Numbered from the stretch's first letter, positions 23,778 through 36,379 are shown. The stretch: 64,000 nt of DNA from Chaenocephalus aceratus (GCA_023974075.1 CM043801.1:558001-622000), one strand, 5' to 3'. The notes: generated by a model not told the origin, from the letters alone. Made by a program: numbers and translations.

Positions 23778-26700
23778 TTGCATGGGGACATTTTCTCTAC
23801 TGGACCTCGTTGGATTAAGCCAGTCGTTACAGCAAACAGAATTTCTGTTGTGGAAATCAAGGAATTGTTGAAGCAGCAAGTGAAACTCGACTTTCCAGAA
23901 CATCAACACAAGGAGCCGGAAATGGAAATGTCAAGAGAGGATCACAAGTTCATGGAAAGTGTCTCTAATTCTGTCAAGTTAGTAGACGGACACGACAGTA
24001 TTGGGCTGCCATTAAAGGAAGAAGGTCTTGATTTTCCCAATAATAGACGTGTTGCTGAACAAAGAGCTTTGAACCTAAAAAGAAAATTCCAACAAAACAA
24101 CAAATTCTACAAGGAGTACAAAGAGTTCATGGCGGATGTTGTTGATAAAGGTTTTGCCATCAGAATGACACCTGAACAAAAAGACAAGGCAATTCAAAGC
24201 AAAAGGAGCTGGTATATTCCACACCACGGCGTGTACCATCCAAAAAAGCATAAACTGAGGGTGGTTTTTGATTGCGGTGCAATTTACCAGGGCACATCTC
24301 TGAATGCAAGTCTTCTCCAAGGCCCAGATTTAACCAACAGTCTTATTGGTGTCCTTACAAGATTCCAACAGAAGAACATTGGCATGGCAGATATTGAAGC
24401 CATGTTCCATCATGTCAAGGTGCCAGAGTGTCACGATCACAGGTACAGATCAGAACCCAATAGCACGACTCAGATACAACCAGTGTATAGCAATGTTCAG
24501 TTTATTCAGGTCGGGGACAGGCAGGGTCAGAACCAGGAAATCCGTCAGACAGGCAGGCAAAACCAGACAGGGAGCAGGCAGGACTCGAGATCCGTAAACA
24601 GGCAGGGATCAAAAACCGGGCAGGACAAACATCTAGGCTAGAGCACAACACTCACTGGAGAGCTCGGCGGAAACGACAAGACAATCTGGCAAAGGACCAG
24701 TGATAGTGAGGTGGTATAAATACTGTGGAGTGATGAGGGAATGAGTAACAGGTGAGGGGAAGGGCTGAGGAGACCAGGTGAGGGGAAGGGCTGAGGAGAC
24801 CAGGTGAGGGAAGTGAGCTGATTACAAGGGCCTGGAGGAAGGCGGGATCTGAAATGACAGGAGAGTTTAGTTGAGCCACCAAACAAACAATAATAGAAGT
24901 GTCTACCTTGTGACACAAAGGAAGACTCAGATCTTCTCACATTCTTGTGGTGGCCCGATGGAGATCTCAGTAGTGAGCTAGAAGAGTACCAAATGGTTGT
25001 ACACATCTTCGGAGCAACATCCTCGCCTAGTTGTGCCAACTTTGCCCTACAACAGTGTGCAAGAGACAATGTGGATGACTTTAGCCCAGAGGCAGTCTCT
25101 TCGATGCTAAGACATTTTTATGTGGACGATTGCCTAAAATCAATGGAAGACGAGAGGAAGGCAGTGATAATTGCTCACTAACTTAAAACCCTGTGCAGTA
25201 AGGGTGGTTTTAAGTTAAACACATGGGTAAGCAACAGCAGAGCTCTACTACAAACAATACCTGAGGAAAGTAGATCAAAGGAAAGCAAGGATCTGGATCT
25301 GGATAAAAGTACCCTGCCTGTTGAGAGAGCTCTCGGAGTTCAGTGGTGCACGGAAACGGACTCATTACATTTCAAATTCACTCCTCAGGATAAACCACTT
25401 ATCCGTGAGCTCTATCTTTGATCCGCTGGCTATGTCCCCTGTGATCCTCCCTGCAAAGCAAATCTTGCAAACATTAACAGGAATAAGGCTAGGATGGGAC
25501 GGAAATATTCCTGAAGAAAGTAAGGAACAGTGGTTGAGCTGGCTACACCACTTGCAATTACTGAGAGACTTCAAAGTCAAAAGATGCATCACACCACTCA
25601 ACTTTGGAGATCCAGTCTCAGCTCAGCTTCACCACTTTGGAGATGCTCGTGAAAGTAGTTACGGAACGGTGTCTTACCTTCGCCTGATGAACAAAGCAAA
25701 CGCAGGTCATTGTTCCTTTATCATGGGTAAGGCCAGAGGAGTTCCACTCAAACCTGTGACCATCCCAAGGATGGAGCTTACCGCTGCCACTGGAGCCGTC
25801 CGGATGGACCGAATGTTGCAGGAAGAGTTAGAGCTTAAACTCCAGCCATCCGTGTTTTGGACTGACAGCACGTCTGTGCTGAGGTACATACAAAATGAAA
25901 CAACAAGATTCCACACCTTCGTCGCCAACAGAGTCGCAGTCATTCGATCTGCTTCAGAGACTTCCCAATGGAGGTATGTCAATGGTTGCCTGAATCCAGC
26001 TGACTGTGTATCAAGGGGAATCTCTGTAAGTGGCTTTCTGAGAGATGAAACCTGGTTCAGGGGACCAGAGTTCCTTAGTCTCCCTGAGCATCAGTGGCCT
26101 ACATCTCCAGATTGGACTCTAACAGTCAGCTACCCTGAAGTGAAAGTTTTTGCAGTAAGTGTCACCCCCATGGAGATAGCTCTGGTGCGGTGAACAAGTT
26201 GGTCACTTACTATTCCCACTGGCATCGGCTGAAAAAAGCTGTGGCCTGGATGCTACGCATAAAATCCGCTCTGATGGCGAGGGCAAAAATGGATTTGAAG
26301 GAAAAGAGAGTAAAACATGAAAAAGGACCTCTCACTGTTGAGAACTTGGAGGAAGCTGCCATAATTCAGTTGTCAGTCCGCTTCATTTAAGGATGAGATA
26401 ACTGCGCTAAAGAAAGGACTTGCAGCAAAAAGGAGCAGTCATCTTCAAAAACTAGGACCCATTCTGCAGAACAACTTGGTAAAAGTTGGCGGAAGGTTAG
26501 TGAAATCCGCAATGCCAGCCGAAGCCAAAAGCCCAATTATTTTACCTGCAAACAATCATGTGACTCAACTCCTCATCAGACATGTCCATGAGAACATAGG
26601 GCACAGTGGAAGGACTCATACTCTGTCACGTTTAAGGCAGACATATTGGATTCCTGGAGGAAATTCTGCCATCCGAAAAATCCTCTCTAAATGTGTAACC

Positions 26701-27346
26701 TGCAGGAAACTCAGTGTTGTAAAAAGTCAGCAATTCATGGCAGACTTGCCGGAAGAAAGAGTTACCCCTGATAATCCACCCTTCACAAACGTAGGCGTGG
26801 ATTTCTTTAGCCCATTTGGGTTGAAACAGAGAAGAGCCAAAGTTAAAAGATACGGTGTAATTTGTACCTGTCTAAACATCAGAGCAGTTCACCTTGAACT
26901 TGCACACAGTCTCAACTCTGACTCTTGCATTAATGCCATCAGGAGATTCATTGCAAGAAGAGGCCCTGTCAAGGTCATGAGGTCAGACAATGGAACCTAA
27001 CTTGGTTAGAGCTGAACGTGAACTAAAAGAAGCAATACAAGAGTTAAACCACACACAAATTCAGAACAAGCTTCTTAAAGAGGAAATTAACTGGATATTT
27101 AACCCACCAGCAGGCTCCCACCACGGAGGAATCTGGGAAAGACAAATCAGAACCGTCAGACGCATTCTCAGTGCCCTCACGCAAGAACAGAAGCTTGACG
27201 AGGAAGGACTTGCCACAATTCTCTGCGAAGTGGAGGCGATCATAAATGATCGACCCATAGCGACTGTTTCCAACGACCCTGGAGATTTAGAGCCCCTCAC
27301 TCCAAATCACCTTTTGCTGCTCAAATCAAAACCATTTCTTAAGTGA
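23778..27346 (+). pseudogene. BEL/Pao retrotransposon pol region, copy A (broken)
   Basis: Coding order is that of BEL/Pao pol. First comes the protease-RT junction and reverse transcriptase (SWYIPHHGVYHPKKHKLRVV, LLQGPDLTNSL, MADIEAMFHHV, then after an insertion FLWWPDGD, FGATSSPSCA and the catalytic FYVDDCLKS). RNase H follows at 25321-26193 (FGDARESSYGTVSYL, PRMELTAATGA, FWTDSTSVLRYI, NPADCVSRG), then an integrase zinc-binding region (HVHENIGHSGR, CVTCRK) and integrase core (VGVDFF, RAVHLELA, MRSDNGT, ...E). Gag and the 5' LTR are absent. The frame is broken by a 472-bp insertion at 24442, a stop at 25180, a shift near 25320, a stop at 26191, a stop near 26388 and a shift at 26998, and it stops at 27346 before the C-terminal integrase part. 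It is a dead copy. Confidence 0.85.
24442..24913 (-). mobile_element. 472-bp interspersed insertion inside BEL RT
   Basis: The BEL reading (…PECHDH / KEDSDLLTFLWW…) is interrupted exactly here. The flanks caca at 24438-24441 and caca at 24914-24917 suggest a 4-bp target duplication. The insert is rich in cagacaggcaggcaa and gaggggaagggctgaggaga direct repeats and contains tataaatactgt. On the minus strand it begins tcacaaggtagacac. No inverted termini are seen; an LTR or TRIM-like origin is possible. The superfamily is not determined. Confidence 0.5.
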
Positions 27347-27374
27347 CGAAAACTATTTCAACATCGTCTGGTAA

Positions 27375-28936
27375 GATACCTTCATTTGTGTAAAGAAGAG
27401 AACGAACAGTGAATAAATGGAAAAAACTGAAAACTGAAAGTTCCAGTAGCATGGATCCTGAAGTTCAAAGAACGCTTGAAACGGCTCGTTTAAAGGAGAT
27501 TATTATTTCCACTTTAAATGACTCCAACACCGATGCTCAAAACGAAAGCAATGTTGAGCAGAAAATAGAAAACATGAAGGCCACACTGGGTGGACAGACC
27601 ATTACTCTGGAAGATCTTGAGAAGGCAGAACACTCCATCATATGCCAAACCCAAAGACGGTATTTTCCAGAGGAAATGACAGCACTGCAAACAACAACAC
27701 GTGGTGTCAAAAGGACAAGCCGCCTCTCCAAGCTTGATCCAGTGTTAAAGGATGGAGTGCTGAGAGAGTGAGGACGCCTGAGGAGGGCAGCGATGCCAGA
27801 AGAAACTAAGTTCCCTGTCATACTGCCAAAAAACTCTCATGTGTCAACTCTCATCTTAAGGCACACGCATGAAAGAACTGGACATGGAGGAAGAAACACA
27901 TCCTCTCTGAAGTGAGGAAGAGGTATTGGATCATCAAAGCTAACTCTGCTGTAAGAAAAATATTGGGAGATTGTGTTTTGTGCAGACGACAAAGAGCCAA
28001 AGCTGGAGAGCAGAAGATGGCTGACTTGCCACAGGAAAGGCTTGAGCCAGACATGCCTCATTTACCAATGTTGGTGTGGACTACTTTGGCCCTATTCAAG
28101 TCAAAAGAGGACGTACCACATTAAGAGGTACGGAGTGCTGTTCACGTGCATGACCAGCAGAGCTGTGCATATTGAGGTCGCCAGCTCACTTGATACAGAC
28201 TCATGCATCGACGCTTTGAGAGGATTCATATGCAGAAGAGGTCAAGTGAAACTTATAAGATCTGACAATGGGACCAATTTAGTTGGAGCTCAGAGAGAGT
28301 TAAAGCAAGCCCTCTCCATTCTGAACCAGCACAGCATTCAGGAAGCTCTGCTGCAAAAGGGCATCAAGTGGAGTTTCATCCCCCCATGGAGGAGTTTGGG
28401 AGCGTCTGATTAAGTCTGTGAGGCAGGTTCTCTATTCTGTTTTGAAGCAACAGACTTTGGATGAAGAAGGGCTACAAACCCTTTTATGTGAGGTAGAGGC
28501 AAGTTTGAACAGTCGACCAATCACAACAGTCTCAAAGGACCCTCAAGACCTGGAGCCTCTAACCCCAAATCACATCTTGCTCTTAAAAACCAAGCCAATC
28601 CTGCCCCCTGGAGTTTTTTGACAAGAAGGACCTGTACGTAAGACGCCGATGGAAACAGGTGCAATACATGGCAGACTTATTCAGGAAACGCTGGTGCCGG
28701 GAACCCTCATGCAAGAAAGACAGAAATGGATGCAAGGAGAAGAGAAGCTTTAAACCTGGAGATGTAGTAATGGTAGTTGACCCTACTGCTCCGCGTAGCT
28801 CTTGGATCCTGGGAAGAGTGCTGGAAGCTATGGCAGACACTAAAGGACTGGTTCGAGCTGTCAAAGTTAAAACACAGACCAGCGTGCTGGAGAGGCCAAT
28901 CACCAAGATCTGTCTGCTGTTAGAATGTGAAGAGTG
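27375..28936 (+). pseudogene. BEL/Pao retrotransposon pol region, copy B (integrase part)
   Basis: A second, distinct BEL copy in the same orientation as copy A starts within the linker before integrase (27409-27771). It continues with the zinc-binding region (RHTHERTGHGGR, CVLCRRQR), the integrase core (RAVHIEVASSL, LIRSDNGTNLVG) and the C-terminal part that copy A lacks (HGGVWERLIKSV, LEPLTPNHILLLK, DLYVRRRWKQV and a basic tail ending at 28936). Frame breaks occur near 27770, 27905, 28070-28125, 28380 and 28620. Protein identity to copy A is clearly partial, so the two are separate insertions or diverged duplicates rather than a recent tandem. Confidence 0.8.
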
Positions 28937-29898
28937 ACGGCAGCAAAGAGTCTTCTTCCGCTGATGGCACGATGATGTCATGTAGACAGGATGAGTAACA
29001 CCACACAACTCACATTGGTAGATGACTGGATTCATGAAATGAATAGAAGTCCTGACTGTATAGGCTCCTTTTTTAAAATGTATATTTGATAATTGTTTTT
29101 GTGGTACTCCAAAATACAATTAGATGCCGGTTATGTAGGAGCCATTTCCTTAGTTTATATTATTGTATCTTTTTGGAGTACAAAGCCTGAGATTCTGTGG
29201 TGTATATTATTATTTAATTTGAGTGCGTTACTCCTGCAGGTCGAGGTGCTGCAGCCTACTGGCGTGGATGACTGAAGCAAACCGTTTTTAGACCTTGCTG
29301 GTTGGGAGCGTCACAGCGTGGTTCTTTATTGTGCCTTTAATATTGAAGAATATTACAAAATGTACTTTACTAAAATAATTAGTAAATACATTAGTCTATT
29401 GGTATTTATCAAAGATAATATTCAATTAATACATTTAATTTCACTTTGAAATTACCCAAAACTAAAGTGATGCATCCTTCATTTTGGGACAGCGTCAGAC
29501 CTGAATACTATAATTGAGTATGAAGTTGAAATCTTTTGCATCAAGTTTAAAGTGTAAGAGCTGTAATAATAACAAATAAAAGTTAGAAATAAACAGTTTA
29601 TTAAATATATTACTTTATGAATTGACCAACCGAAGGCCCCTTTTATGAGAACATGCAAACATCAAGACCCAGGAAATCCTGGGTTAACAGAGACAGATAT
29701 CTGACTAGGGTATCACGATTTATCGATCCAGCTAAAGAAACCCTGACTATGTGGATCGTGCAATGTAGTACTCACCTCAACACACACCAACAACATAAAC
29801 ACTTAAACAGACACACACTCACACACATACTGTTTTTTATTCACATTGGGGACCAATACGTGATCATCACTTGCAGGGTCCATCCTCTTATGTGAACA
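28937..29898. other. no gene; possible BEL 3' LTR
   Basis: Follows the BEL stop directly. The sequence tgtaggagccatttccttag at about 29138 could start an LTR, but no second copy exists in the window to prove it. The rest is AT-rich. Confidence 0.3.
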
Positions 29899-29902
29899 CT
29901 CA

Positions 29903-29996
<94 letters not shown>
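29899..29996. repeat. (ACGC)n(AC)n microsatellite
   Basis: About 60 bp of cgca tetranucleotides runs directly into about 38 bp of ca dinucleotides. Alternating purine-pyrimidine sequence of this type can adopt Z-DNA. Confidence 0.97.
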
Positions 29997-29998
<2 letters not shown>

Positions 29999-30810
29999 GT
30001 CATTGCCTGTTATATCCCCCACTCTCCCTCCTTATCTTCCTGCACAGATAGCAGGTAGAACTGAGACAAGCTGTTTAATTAAGAGAAGGTGTTGAGCTAA
30101 CATCACCACGCCGCCTCACTGTTTGTTCCCAGCACTTATTTGTCAGGAACAAGAGCATTAACACAGATCAACCTACAATGTCAGTAACAGTGTGTATGTG
30201 TTTGTGCGTCAGTGTGAATGTGTTTGTGTGTCAATGTGTGTATTGTCTTGCCTTTGGAAAATTAGAGAACAAAGACTTAACAACATTTCTAATTTTATAG
30301 AGGCTGCTGTGACAGGCAGGATATAGAATAAATTAAATACTCTAGCAAAAGTAGCCCTATAGCTAACCCTAGCTAGGAGTGGCATTTCATTTGGAATACA
30401 ATTATGTGAAGATATTGACATGAATGTGTTGGGAAAACATGATGATTTGAGCGCCAGTTATTTAAATTGTAGGCTAACTATCTTTAAAATGGTTGTTATT
30501 GCATAAATGAAAAATTAGCAAAAAAGTTCTAGTGCTAGTGAATTGTCCGACCCGGGAAAACTCCCGCTATTCCCAATGGCCAGTCCGCCCCTGAGGAAAG
30601 GCATGCTATTTTATCATCTTCTTATCATCTTGCATCCTATATTTCACATAAAGGATGCCTGTGAAATATAGGCTGATGCAATAATTTCACTTAAGTCATT
30701 TCTGCATTTTTGCCACTAAATAAAGTAAATAAAGTATGCTCTCTGTACCTTTGATAGTTTGCTTATTGGATGAAATTCAAAGAGGCATTCATCAGAGATT
30801 AACCTACACC
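29997..30810. other. no gene seen
   Basis: AT-rich. A short block at 30545-30597 (caatggccagtccgcccctg) looks like one end of a dispersed DNA element; a related phrase, atggccagtccgccc, occurs at about 10703. No partner end was found. Confidence 0.35.
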
Positions 30811-31877
30811 TTAGGCCACGTTTACACGGAAACAAACCTTAGTCGATATCAAAAAAGTCTTCCATCCACACGGAATCAACTCAAGAAACGTGTCCGTCCA
30901 CACATGACCGCTCGACCCGCTGGAGACGCTGTAGTACATATACCGGGCCTGTAAGTGGCGCTGTGCTTCCGCCACAAACTTGCCTGGTTGCCTTTCTGTT
31001 TATTCTCCGCGATGGATTTAGCAACATGTAGTTCTCCATGTCCACTTGTTGCTGATGGTTGTGGTAGAGGAGCTATAGATTGTGCACTAACATCTGTAGC
31101 ATGGTCAGTAGCGTCTGGAGCACGAAAGCAACCCTGTGATCTGCCATTGTTGTTGGTGAAACACATCAGCAATGACACGGGTGACGCAGGGGTGAGCAGC
31201 AGAGGTGGGGAGAGGCGGGGCTATGGCATCATCGTTATCAGGAAATGATCGTATAAGACGTACACACAAAGCCGTTTGCCCCCCCAGAGCGTTTTGTTGA
31301 GATCTGTTATCTGTGTGTGATTATTCTAGCGTCCAGGACAGAAGTTTATAAAGGAGACTAAATGGAGTCTCTGAGAAGGTTCAAATTGGTACTTTAATTA
31401 ATGAAAAGCGTGGTAATGTCACAAACAGAATATAGTTCAGTCAGGAGAGAAAGTCTGCAGCTTCCTCTCCCTTGGTGGCCGTGCAGAAGAGAGCTTCCAA
31501 ACATTCGTCTTTCCCGCTTCTGGCTGTTCGCTCCTCCTCTCTGGGAGCTGTAGTGACGTAGGGGACTTCCCCCCTCGTTCGTGTCCGATATCACGTTAAA
31601 CAGAGGATTTCGACATTTTATATTCATTGCTTACTTCCACATGCCTTTTCTCCTCCTTATCTCTTTCATAACTTTATATGTAATACATGTTAACGGCGTC
31701 AATAGCCACTTTAATGATACTACTGGGCAGTAGTCCCGGATGTCGTCATGACGGATTTTCAGAATAAAAGCTTGGTATTGAGAACTTCCGGGTTTTTCCA
31801 GAATAAAATAGCATTTAAACTGACGGTATGTTTAAGGTACATTATGCCATAAAACATTGATTTTAATTTCTAACAGA

Positions 31878-32150
31878 TCATAGTATCAAGTGAATACTTA
31901 AAATGAAAGTTAATCATAAATCAAATATGATCAATCATATGCTTGTATAAACCCATAATGAGAATGCTTCTTGATGGTTTTTGAATATGTATGTATGCTT
32001 ACAATTTTAGTTGTTGCTGTTTTGATAACTTTGCGTTTTAAAAAGAGGGTGTTGAGATCTTCATAGTATGTTGAATACTTAAAACAAAAGTTAGTTATAA
32101 TCAAATATAGTCAATTATATTCTTGTATAACCCACAATGAAAATGCTTCA
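31878..32150. repeat. diverged direct duplication, about 90 bp x 2, period about 185 bp
   Basis: catagtatcaagtgaatact...cccataatgagaatgcttc at 31878-31970 recurs with substitutions and small gaps at 32063-32150 (catagtatgttgaatact...cccacaatgaaaatgcttc). Confidence 0.75.
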
Positions 32151-32479
32151 TATTTTAGGTTTTTCCATATTTACAGTATAAACAAAACACAAGTGGTTTG
32201 TTAAATTGAGTGTAAGGCATATAATGATTTATGCCTTACTCTCTGATAAGAGAGTAGGCAGTTTCTTCCCTCTCCTCTCACAGCAGTACACATGGAGGAG
32301 GGCTCCGGACTTAAGGAGAAATACATTGAGGCCTCAAAAAGGTAGATATGTCATAGCAATAGAATATGTCTGGTCATGTCCAGTCCTGTACATCAGAGGC
32401 CATGCCCAGTTTCCCAAAAAATGTGTGTGGAGGAGGTGTCTTAGGTTTTTATATCCTGTTGTTGAGCATAAAAGACACT

Positions 32480-34842
32480 GGCTGTGTCTCAATTTAGGGG
32501 TTGTATCCTTAGAAGGGTGCATTTGTAGACCGCACACGTCACTTCCGCCGAAAGAAGGGTGTCCCATTTAAAAAAAAAAAAGACGAGAGTCCTCCGAATG
32601 CGGCCCACGAATGCAGCCTACTTTTCCCCAATTTGAAGGATATATCTGATGTACACTCCGGGGCCTACCATATCCCAGGGTGCAATGCGTGCAGGGAAGA
32701 GTGAGGTTTTTTCAAATGAAATGGCTTCCGGTCTCCCCAGCAGAATGGATTCAAAAGCAGCCGCAATCGGAGGAATCACTAATAAATGTGAGTATTGGGT
32801 TTCAACTTACTTTAAATTAACTGACGTCACACACGTCAAACCCAAGGGGCATTACAATGTACATTTTCGTTAAATAATACGGATACATATGTGACGCTAA
32901 CTAGCTAGCTGGACGTACTGCACTGTTGTTTTACACTTATTTTTAATTCAGTTCAGAAGTTTACTAAAGTCATACAGTAACTGTAATAGATAAGTTATAC
33001 TTTATATTACATAAACAGACCAAAGTGGAAACATTTAGACCGGTATAGCCTACAGTACGGTGGGATTTATAAAATGCTACCCTGACGTGTAGCTGCTGTT
33101 TGCTTTATTTATTTCTCTGACATGTTCCAATGTTTTACTGTTTATTAAACTTTGGGACAACATTACAACCTTTTTATTCAGCTCATGCTGCTTTGAGGTA
33201 GGGCTAAAAGAAAAGCCTATTTTACATATTTCCAACAGATTTTATCATCTTTTATTTAGGTTAAAGTTTATTTAATTGATCTTAATCCCATAATAATAAG
33301 ACAATCAAAAATAGACAGCAGCCTTTTGCTTGATGTTTGTGCAGTGCTGGCAAAGGGATGCAGGTGTGACCGTCTTCATCTCTTTAGTTTTTTTAAAACC
33401 AAAACAGTACATCATTTTAAATGATCCCTTAAAGATTGTTTGTCTGAAATGCTTAGTTACCTTTTGCAATAATACTTTTGCAACCCTGTGTTTCATATGA
33501 TTAATTCACTTTTTTATTTTGTTCTTGTTTTTCTCTGTAATTAGGACAATTCTGGAGAAATGGATCTGCTGGAGAAGGACCCCTAACCCCAGCGGATCAT
33601 CAGGACAGAGATGCATCCACCTGGACCCCCGAGGTGCTGGAGAAGGACCCCTGACCCCAGCGGATCATCAGGACAGAGCTGCATCCACCTGGACCCCCGA
33701 GGTGCTGGAGAAGGACCCCTAACCCCAGAGGATCATCAGGACAGAGCTGCATCCACCTGGACCCCCGAGGTGCTGGAGAAGGACCCCTAACCCCAGCGGA
33801 TCATCAGGACAGAGCTGCATCCACCTGGACCCCCGAGGTGCTGGAGAAAGCAGAACGGCGATCAGGAGCATCCTCCACCCAGACCTCTGCTTACTGCCGT
33901 CCTACAGACTTGTGTCTTAGTTTCAGAATTTGATTTTGTATGTGTCCTTTCTTATATATTTAGATATTTAACGATTATAGCTTGAGTCTGTCTGATTCCC
34001 CAAACAGCTGCTTATATATACTTTCTGCACATATAATACAAATAAACAACTTGATAAACACAATAGTAATTGTTAAACACATTGTTTATTTCCTTTACTG
34101 AGGTTTTAACCATTATTTACAACATGTGTACATAAGCAGTGGAATAATAGGATATCTCTAGGTCATTAAACTGTCTTCAGTTTAATTGTATTAATACAAA
34201 AAATAGGTCATAGAAAATGTTTAATTGTGTATTTCAGCAGAGCGGGGGGTCACGGTGCTGCTGGACCTGGAGGTGCTGACCTGGGGTCAGTGGGACATCT
34301 GGGCAGCTTTAGGGGAAGAAGGAGAATATAAACTGTTATAAACCACAGGTAGATATTAAGATTAGAACACTAATATTGTTAACAATCAATCTATATAACA
34401 TGCTTTTGTTCATTTAAAAACATTGTTTTATTAGTACAGAAAAATTAAGACTTATTTTAAATATGACATAATATGATTAAATTACATCAGTTATATTTAA
34501 TTAATTTGTTAACTTACTAATGTAACATTACTGGGGGCTAAAGGAACAGCTTCATCTTATTTACCTGGCCATGGTTCTCTTTATTTCATCGTCGACGGTG
34601 ATCTCCAAAAAATGTAAAAGTAAAGTTTCTGGATCCTTTTCAGCTGAGTTAGCTTGTAAGCTAATTTGCTAGTAACCGAACAGCGCGTATCACGTGACGT
34701 AAATACGAAGCGCTCCGTAGGCTAGACCGTCTCATTTCGTAGGCCGCTCGGTCCAGCCTACACGGTCTCGTCGGCCGCATCCTGCGTCGACCGCGTAGGC
34801 TGCGTACCCCAAAGGATACAACCCCTGAATTGAGACACGGCC
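32480..34842. mobile_element. TIR DNA transposon, non-autonomous (Harbinger/ISL2EU-like)
   Basis: The ends ggctgtgtctcaatttaggg and (reverse complement of the right end) ggccgtgtctcaattcaggg match over about 28 bp and continue ttgtatcc. Flanks are act at 32477-32479 and act at 34843-34845. Inside, a CpG-bearing possible promoter and short start frame lie near 32700-32870, a minisatellite at 33565-33848, and CpG-rich inverted sequence near the right end (gtaggccgctcggtccagcc). No transposase is recognisable. The superfamily is inferred from terminal resemblance and the short duplication. Confidence 0.65.
33565..33848. repeat. 68-bp minisatellite, about 4 copies
   Basis: Units starting ggagaaggacccctaacccc at 33571, 33639, 33707 and 33775, followed by a gatcatcaggacagagctgc part and an atccacctggacccccgagg part. 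A broken fifth start occurs at 33843. Confidence 0.93.
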
Positions 34843-35017
34843 ACTGGCTTTTTGGAGAGAGCGAGAGAGAGGGGTGGTTCCCCTGGTATACTCTCTCCCG
34901 GTAGGCTCTGTCCCTCAGAGCTGGGTTTTTGCTCTCGGTAAGGTTCTCTTGAGCTGGGTAACTATTAAATCTCTGTGTATTGAATGCTGAGGAAATGGTT
35001 TAGATGCAAGTTTTGAA

Positions 35018-35597
35018 CGGACTTTTTAGACCAAAACATTCTTTAAATGTGATGGACTTTTTAGACCAAAACATTCTTTAAATGTGATGGACTTCTTAGA
35101 CCAAAACATTCTTTAAATGTGATGGACTTCTTAGACCAAAACATTCTTTAAATGTGATGGACTTTTTAGACCAAAACATTCTTTAAATGTGATGGACTTT
35201 TTAGACCAAAACATTCTTTAAATGTGATGGACTTCTTAGACCAAAACATTCTTTAAATGTGATGGACTTTTTAGACCAAAACATTCTTTAAATGTGATGG
35301 ACTTTTTAGACCAAAACATTCTTTAAATGTGATGGACTTTTTAGACCAAAACATTCTTTAAATGTGATGGACTTCTTAGACCAAAACATTCTTTAAATGT
35401 GATGGACTTCTTAGACCAAAACATTCTTTAAATGTGATGGACTTTTTAGACCAAAACATTCTTTAAATGTGATGGACTTCTTAGACCAAAACATTCTTTA
35501 AATGTGATGGACTTCTTAGACCAAAACATTCTTTAAATGTGATGGACTTTTTAGACCAAAACATTCTTTAAATGTGATGGACTTCTTAGACCAATCA
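35018..35597. repeat. 35-bp minisatellite, about 17 copies
   Basis: Near-identical units of ggacttyttagaccaaaaca plus ttctttaaatgtgat (35 bp). Almost the only variable site is a single T/C in the seventh base. Such uniformity suggests recent expansion or active homogenisation. Confidence 0.96.
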
Positions 35598-36379
35598 TTA
35601 ATAAATGAGTTGGAATTCTTAAGCCTACCATTCTTAAATGTGTCAGGATTTTAGAACTAATTAGAGAACCTTCGCCACCACAAGGAAATTCCTTTTGAAT
35701 TTCGTCGGAAGACTTTAATGGGTGAACTATGAATTAAGGTTTTAGATTAGAAAATAACCCCAGCATGATATGTTTAGTATGATAATAATGTTGTAACGAG
35801 AGAAGGTAAAAACCCTGTATTAGTTTGGACGTATGTTTCTTCAAATAAACTGATCCCACCTTTTTGGATTGGGACAACTCAAAAGACTTCTGCGCTCTCC
35901 TCTCCTGCTTCAAAGGTAAGATTGCACCCTGCCACACTCACACTTAGGTAGGAACACACTTCATTTACTGATATCAAAATCCTTCGGGATCGCTGAAACA
36001 GATTTAAGAGAGTCGTCTTAATTGAACCTGGTTCTTCAGGAGTTAATAGAGGTGATATCTTGCTGACGTTGGTGGATCTGAGCCAAGCAGTAAACTTACA
36101 TAGACTCAGTAACTTCGGTTAGGTCAATTAGTAGGTCTGAGTAATTTCCCGGAATAAATTATCAGGTCCTCTTACAGTTTTGTCTGCAGATCTACCCACC
36201 TTGGGAGCCGTTATCGTTTGAGGGCTCCGTTTCCGCGGTTCCGTTTCCGCGGTTCCTTTTCCGCGGTTCCGTTTCCGCGGTTCCGTTACGGCCTCGTGTG
36301 GACGAACCGTCCATACGATAGAGAACTGTAGCGGATACAACCCGTTTCGTCTCCATGTAAACGTGGCCTTAGTCTTTTT

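Larger units (their letters stand above)
31298..36176 (+). mobile_element. LTR-like insertion (TG...CA) with 7-bp duplication
   Basis: It starts tgagatctgttatctgtg and ends ggtcctcttaca, and is flanked by gttttgt at 31291-31297 and at 36177-36183. Removing it rejoins the Harbinger-like sequence (…agcgttttgtctgcagatc…). Without the TIR element nested at 32480-34842 it is about 2.5 kb. It carries a diverged direct duplication (31878-31970 and 32063-32150), a 35-bp minisatellite, and caaataaactgatccc near 35837 that could be a polyadenylation region. No gag or pol is seen, so a long solo LTR is the best guess. Plain TG...CA ends require a 7-bp duplication, longer than the usual 4-6. Confidence 0.55.
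30814..36368. mobile_element. PIF/Harbinger-like element carrying a nested insertion
   Basis: The ends are ggccacgtttacacgga on the left and tccatgtaaacgtggcc on the right, flanked by tta at 30811-30813 and tta at 36369-36371. A 3-bp TTA duplication and GG-ending inverted repeats fit PIF/Harbinger. The left 484 bp and right 186 bp together resemble the MITE at 10894-11628 in inverted orientation. The middle (31298-36176) is a later insertion. The right arm contains four copies of a 14-bp gtttccgcggttcc repeat at 36229-36285. No transposase gene is present. Confidence 0.75.

Noticed and set aside
30955..31248. 97-codon frame in the Harbinger-like element
   Set aside because: No transposase or Myb-like motifs; the same sequence in the related MITE at 10894-11628 is not open.
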